Shown here: positions 60,838 to 64,000 of the stretch, in pieces
Layout: each line of letters begins with the position of its first letter
Numbering within the stretch: the stretch's first letter is position 1
NCBI GenBank assembly: GCA_905221605.1
Contig: CAJNDS010002451.1
Location: 251,979-315,978 of the forward strand
Direction: 5' to 3'
Source: Symbiodinium natans
Lineage: Eukaryota > Sar > Dinophyceae > Suessiales > Symbiodiniaceae
DNA: 64,000 nucleotides
Notes under the pieces: generated by a model
What the model saw: the letters and a program-made list of their open reading frames with translations, nothing else
Told to the model about the DNA's origin: nothing
Database searches by the model: none
Translations under genes and position numbers: made by a program

Positions 60838-61044
60838 GTGAGTTGCATAGAAAACCTGCCGGAGCACCGGCCAGAAACCTTAATTGAGTCCTACCACCAC
60901 CCCATTAAAACAGTTGCGACAAATAGGACTTTTCTTCTGTACGATCATTTGCTTGTGGACAAGTCGTGTTGTGCAGGACTGCTTGCTGGCGGAGTGCCGC
61001 GCATCTGCAGCGTATGGCTTAAAGGTTCGAGGGTTTGGGTCTAG
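60838..61044 (+). CDS. Open frame, possibly exonic
   Basis: 68 codons including ENLPEHRPETLIESYHHPIK and RTFLLYDHLLVDKSCCAGLL. Free of telomere-type repeat. An overlapping frame and a minus frame at 60568-60867 make it uncertain. Confidence 0.35.
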   Translation: MSCIENLPEHRPETLIESYHHPIKTVATNRTFLLYDHLLVDKSCCAGLLAGGVPRICSVWLKGSRVWV

Positions 61045-61322
61045 GGGTGTTTGTCTAGGCCGTTTGAAACTCTAGGGGGCGTAGATGTCCTGGACCCAGA
61101 GTGGACCCTTGTGGGGTTCCTTGTGGGGGCTACCCGGCTACCAGATATCATAGTAACCACGAATTTAGGCACCCCGAAAGGAAAGACAAATTAAGTACGG
61201 GTCTGGGTAGCTTACAGGCTCAAGGACTTCAGGTATGTCTGAGCTGTAGAGTAGGTCGTTTAGATGTTCGTGTTTGCAAGGTCGGGTGTTAGAGTTGTTT
61301 CAAGGGGTTAACGCCCTTGTAT

Positions 61323-61374
61323 TCCCTAAACCCTAAACCCTAAACCCTAAACCCTGAACCCTGAACCCTAAACC

Positions 61375-61406
<32 letters not shown>

Positions 61407-61475
61407 ACCCTAAACCCTAAACCCTAAACCCTAAACCCTCAACCCTAAACCCCAAACCCTAAACCCTAAACCCAA
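61323..61475. repeat. CCCTAAA/CCCTCAA block array
   Basis: CCCTAAA, CCCTGAA, a pure CCCTCAA run (61375-61410), then CCCTAAA. Confidence 0.95.
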
Positions 61476-61562
61476 GGGTACAAGCTTGGGGGTCCGAGGT
61501 AGAGTCCCTGAGTCCCCTAAGGTTTTGCCGTGTCAAGCTTCCAGCCACGCTTCTTCGATGTT

Positions 61563-61797
61563 CTACTTACCTGGGTTTCTTGGGTTTAGGGTTTGGGGTT
61601 TTAGGGTTTCTACTTACCTGGGTTTCTTGGGTTTAGGGTTTGGGGTTTTAGGGTTTCTACTTACCTGGGTTTCTTGGGTTTAGGGTTTGGGGTTTTAGGG
61701 TTTCTACTTACCTGGGTTTCTTGGGTTTAGGGTTTGGGGTTTTAGGGTTTCTACTTACCTGGGTTTCTTGGGTTTAGGGTTTGGGGTTTTAGGGTTT
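61563..61797. repeat. Five-copy 47-bp tandem repeat
   Basis: Exact 47-bp period with copies at 61563, 61610, 61657, 61704 and 61751. Each unit is CTACTTACCTGGGTTTCTTG plus TTTAGGG, TTTGGGG and TTTTAGGG heptamers or octamers, so it is a composite of unique and telomere-type sequence. Confidence 0.97.
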
Positions 61798-61799
61798 GG

Positions 61800-62460
61800 G
61801 GTTTAGGGTCTGGGGTTTAGGGCGTGTCTGTTGTTCCGAAGGGTTCCCATTCTGCCCGCAGGATCTTGACGTTTTGGAGACTCAGGTGCTGCCTATCCGT
61901 TGACCCTTTTTGGCCTGATAGCAGAGCCCCGTGAGTTGACCCTGGGGCTTTAGCATGCGCATTCAGGCCATCTTCATGTTTGATTACGATGAGAAGGGTA
62001 TCCCAAACCCGAAACTTTAGTTAAGGTCATCTCCATGTTGAAGGATGTCGATAGGGCATTTATGGTGATCAGGCGCCGTCTCCTCGTCGACGAGCTGCGC
62101 TCAGGTGCGACATCTCTCCCACACCTGGGGTTTAATCCCCTCCCCATAACATTAACACCCCCTTTCCCCTTCCCCCCCAAACAATTAAATACTCCCACTA
62201 CAACTCGAAGGTCTATAGGAAGCATTTAATATCAAGGCGCGGGGGGGGGGGGGGTTCATGTTAGGGGCAAGGGTGTAGGGCGTCGTTGGTACCAGGGCAA
62301 AGCCAAGCAAGCATGTCAAGACCTGCGCGGCGCGATGTTCTGTCGACCGCAGGAGCGATGATTCACTAAACCCTAAATCTAAACCCTAAACCCTAAACCC
62401 TAAACCCTAAACCCTAAATCTCCCGAACCTGGACTCCCCTTCAACCCCCCCTGCTGCTAA
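61800..62460. other. Unique stretch with poly-G and a short array
   Basis: Frames at 61974-62229 overlap on both strands (plus: LKDVDRAFMVIRRRLLVDEL, fairly protein-like). G run near 62240. CCCTAAA at 62370-62418. Confidence 0.4.
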
Positions 62461-62463
62461 GTT

Positions 62464-62560
62464 GCTTGAAGGTTCATGGTACTTCTCAACCAATTCTCAC
62501 TGTACTTATAACCCAAATTATAGCCATGTTAGGGCACTTAAGGGGTTAAACCTCCAAGTG
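62464..62560. repeat. Family A MITE-like hairpin, another copy
   Basis: CTTGAAGGTTCATGGTACTT, ACTGTACTTATAACCC, GGGCACTTAAGGGG and AACCTCCAAG. Confidence 0.7.
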
Positions 62561-62639
62561 TGGGTGAACCCCAAGTCGACATTAAGGTGCTTGGGGGCGG
62601 TCTGGGAAGAACCCTGGGCCCTGAGCCCTAAGCTCTAAA

Positions 62640-62775
62640 CCCCAAGTCGTAAACCCTGAACACTGAACCCTGAACCCTAAACCCTGAACCCTGAACCCTA
62701 AACCCTAAACCCTAAAACCTAAACCCTGAACCCTAAACCCTAAACCCTAAACCCTAAACCCTAAACCCTGAACTC
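62640..62775. repeat. CCCTGAA/CCCTAAA array
   Basis: About 18 C-rich units. Confidence 0.95.
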
Positions 62776-62788
62776 CAAGCCCGCAACC

Positions 62789-62880
62789 TGCCTGCGAGGT
62801 ATCAGCCCCCAGCCGCCTTCCTTGCGCCCCGAGGCGCTGGGCGGCGCCGTTCGCGCGCTGGCGATGGCAGGCCCCTGAAG
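62789..62880 (+). CDS. Exon-like fragment
   Basis: CLRGISPQPPSLRPEALGGA then VRALAMAGP, ending CTGAAG/GTTTTCGGG. C-rich on the left, G-rich on the right (62905-62965). Confidence 0.4.
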
Positions 62881-62904
62881 GTTTTCGGGGGTGTCTACAC
62901 TACT

Positions 62905-63115
62905 TGGGGCTTAGGGTTCAGGGTTTAGGGTTTAGGTTTTAGGGTTTAGGGTTTAGGGTTTCGGGGTAAAGTACGGTCCCTCTTGGGGTCCTTAATCTGA
63001 CGCACTCCCTATTACTTCGGGTACCCAGAAAGGACCATCATTAGGGTTTAAGGTTTAAGGTTTAAGGTTAAGGTTTAGGGTTTAGGGTTTAGGGTTTAGG
63101 GTTTAGGGTTTCGGG
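62905..63115. repeat. TTTAGGG arrays, two blocks
   Basis: 62905-62965 and 63040-63115; both end TTTCGGGGTAAAGTAC, a small duplication. Confidence 0.9.
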
Positions 63116-63780
63116 GTAAAGTACATATATAGAGAAGTGACCACATATCACCCTCTAGACAGGTTAATGGCTTGAAGATTTTCGGGGACCCTTGTGCTGC
63201 AAAACCCCAAAGGCCAAAGCCTCACCCACGTACCGACAGGGTCTTGCACGCACGCACCACACACACACACCTAAACCTTAAACCCTAAACCCTAAACTCT
63301 AAACCCTAAACCCTAAACCCCAAACCCTGAACCCTAAACCCTAAACCCTAAACCGCAAGAACTTCTAATTGTCTGGTCTTCCGGCCCACGAAGGAAAATC
63401 CTTAGAGCCTTCGATTCGGGTGTAGCTTCGAATGCGGTAAATCATCAAGGGTCTCAAGTAGAACCCTATCTGGGTATTTCCTAAATAGGGATACCCCCCC
63501 TTCTATACCCAAACAGAATAGAATCCCCTTACAGGGACCCCCAAAAAGGGTACCCTATTTACGGAAACCCCCCCATATTACACACATACTCACCAGCCCA
63601 GACACCGGCTTTCAGTGGTGTTGGGAGGGCGGTACCGGTGTTTGTGGTAAGTAGCCGTGGCCGAGGTCGCCTAAGTTTGAGCCTCAAAGGTTTATAGGCA
63701 TGGGATAGGGTTTAGGGTTTAAAGTTTAGGGTTTAGGGTTTAGGATTCAGGATTTAGGGTTTAAGGGCACATACGCACCC
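63116..63780. other. Unique stretch with family G copy and short arrays
   Basis: CA run at 63260, CCCTAAA at 63275-63355, CTGGGTATTTCCTAAATAGG at 63470 (family G), TTTAGGG at 63705-63765. No gene seen. Confidence 0.5.
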
Positions 63781-63782
63781 CC

Positions 63783-63869
63783 GAAGTGACAAAAGGCAAC
63801 GCTGATGAAGCGGACAAAGAAGCTCTGAGCGCGCTGGCTCAGGCGGCTTGTTTTGCGGAGGTTGCGCCG
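63783..63869 (+). CDS. Exon-like fragment
   Basis: TKGNADEADKEALSALAQAA then CFAEVAPIG, running into GGGTTTTGGGGTTTAG. Acidic helix, protein-like; unknown. Confidence 0.43.
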
Positions 63870-64000
63870 ATTGGGTTTTGGGGTTTAGGGTTTTGGGTTG
63901 ACTTCAAAACTTTGGGGATTTCTCTTCTTGAAGGTTCATGGGTAGTTATGCTAACTTGGCACTTCAAGTAGGAAAAATTAGGGGGGTACATTGCTGGCGC

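Noticed and set aside
1-64000. tRNA or rRNA genes
   Set aside because: No cloverleaf with T-loop consensus and no rRNA core motif was noticed; the only tRNA-like sequence is the 14-base priming site.

Overview
The window is eukaryotic nuclear DNA, gene-poor and saturated with telomere-type heptamers. CCCTAAA (seen as TTTAGGG on the other strand) and its variants CCCTGAA, CCCTCAA, CCCTTAA, CCCTAAG, CCCCAAA, CCCCTAAA and CCCTAAAA form several dozen short arrays in both orientations from end to end. A plant-type telomere repeat, low gene density, short exon-like islands, and an 11-nt match to the 3' end of the dinoflagellate spliced leader inside an LTR make a dinoflagellate the best guess (inference, about 0.6). 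Other protists with TTTAGGG telomeres remain possible. I saw no bacterial operon, rRNA or tRNA.

Layout. From 1 to 30.1 kb: telomere-type arrays alternate with 50-250 bp unique segments, many of which read as open, protein-like exon fragments, plus small hairpin repeats, AT and CA microsatellites, a 100-N gap at 21401-21500, and a nested palindrome at about 2.9-4.3 kb. From 30171 to 38997: one complete LTR element with identical 287-bp LTRs, a 5-bp target duplication, a primer-binding site matching the anticodon half of initiator tRNA-Met, a polypurine tract, and three long overlapping reading frames of 1081, 1085 and 470 codons. From 39 to 54.5 kb: more telomere-type arrays, exon-like islands, MITE-like hairpins, a 330-bp polypurine tract and a broken gene around 50.9-52.5 kb. 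From 54545 to 58618: a 4-kb inverted repeat. From 58.6 to 64 kb: arrays, a five-copy 47-bp tandem repeat and a few exon-like pieces.

The LTR element is the main discovery candidate. It has all the cis-signals of a copia-type retrotransposon but no recognisable protease, integrase, reverse transcriptase or RNase H. Instead it encodes three RNA-binding-type proteins carrying one, two and three CCCH zinc fingers. ORF1 also has a WW domain, an S1-like domain and an MLLE (PABC-type) domain, which suggests contact with RNA and the translation or poly(A) machinery. Identical LTRs imply recent movement, so Pol was presumably supplied in trans.

The second theme is the relation of telomere-type repeats to coding-like islands. 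Many islands have C-rich repeats on the left and G-rich repeats on the right, and several meet the G-rich side at AG/GTTTAG, a usable 5' splice site. Either introns have been colonised by telomeric repeats, or gene fragments have been stitched together with them. Most exon-like calls are single-sequence judgements and carry low confidence.
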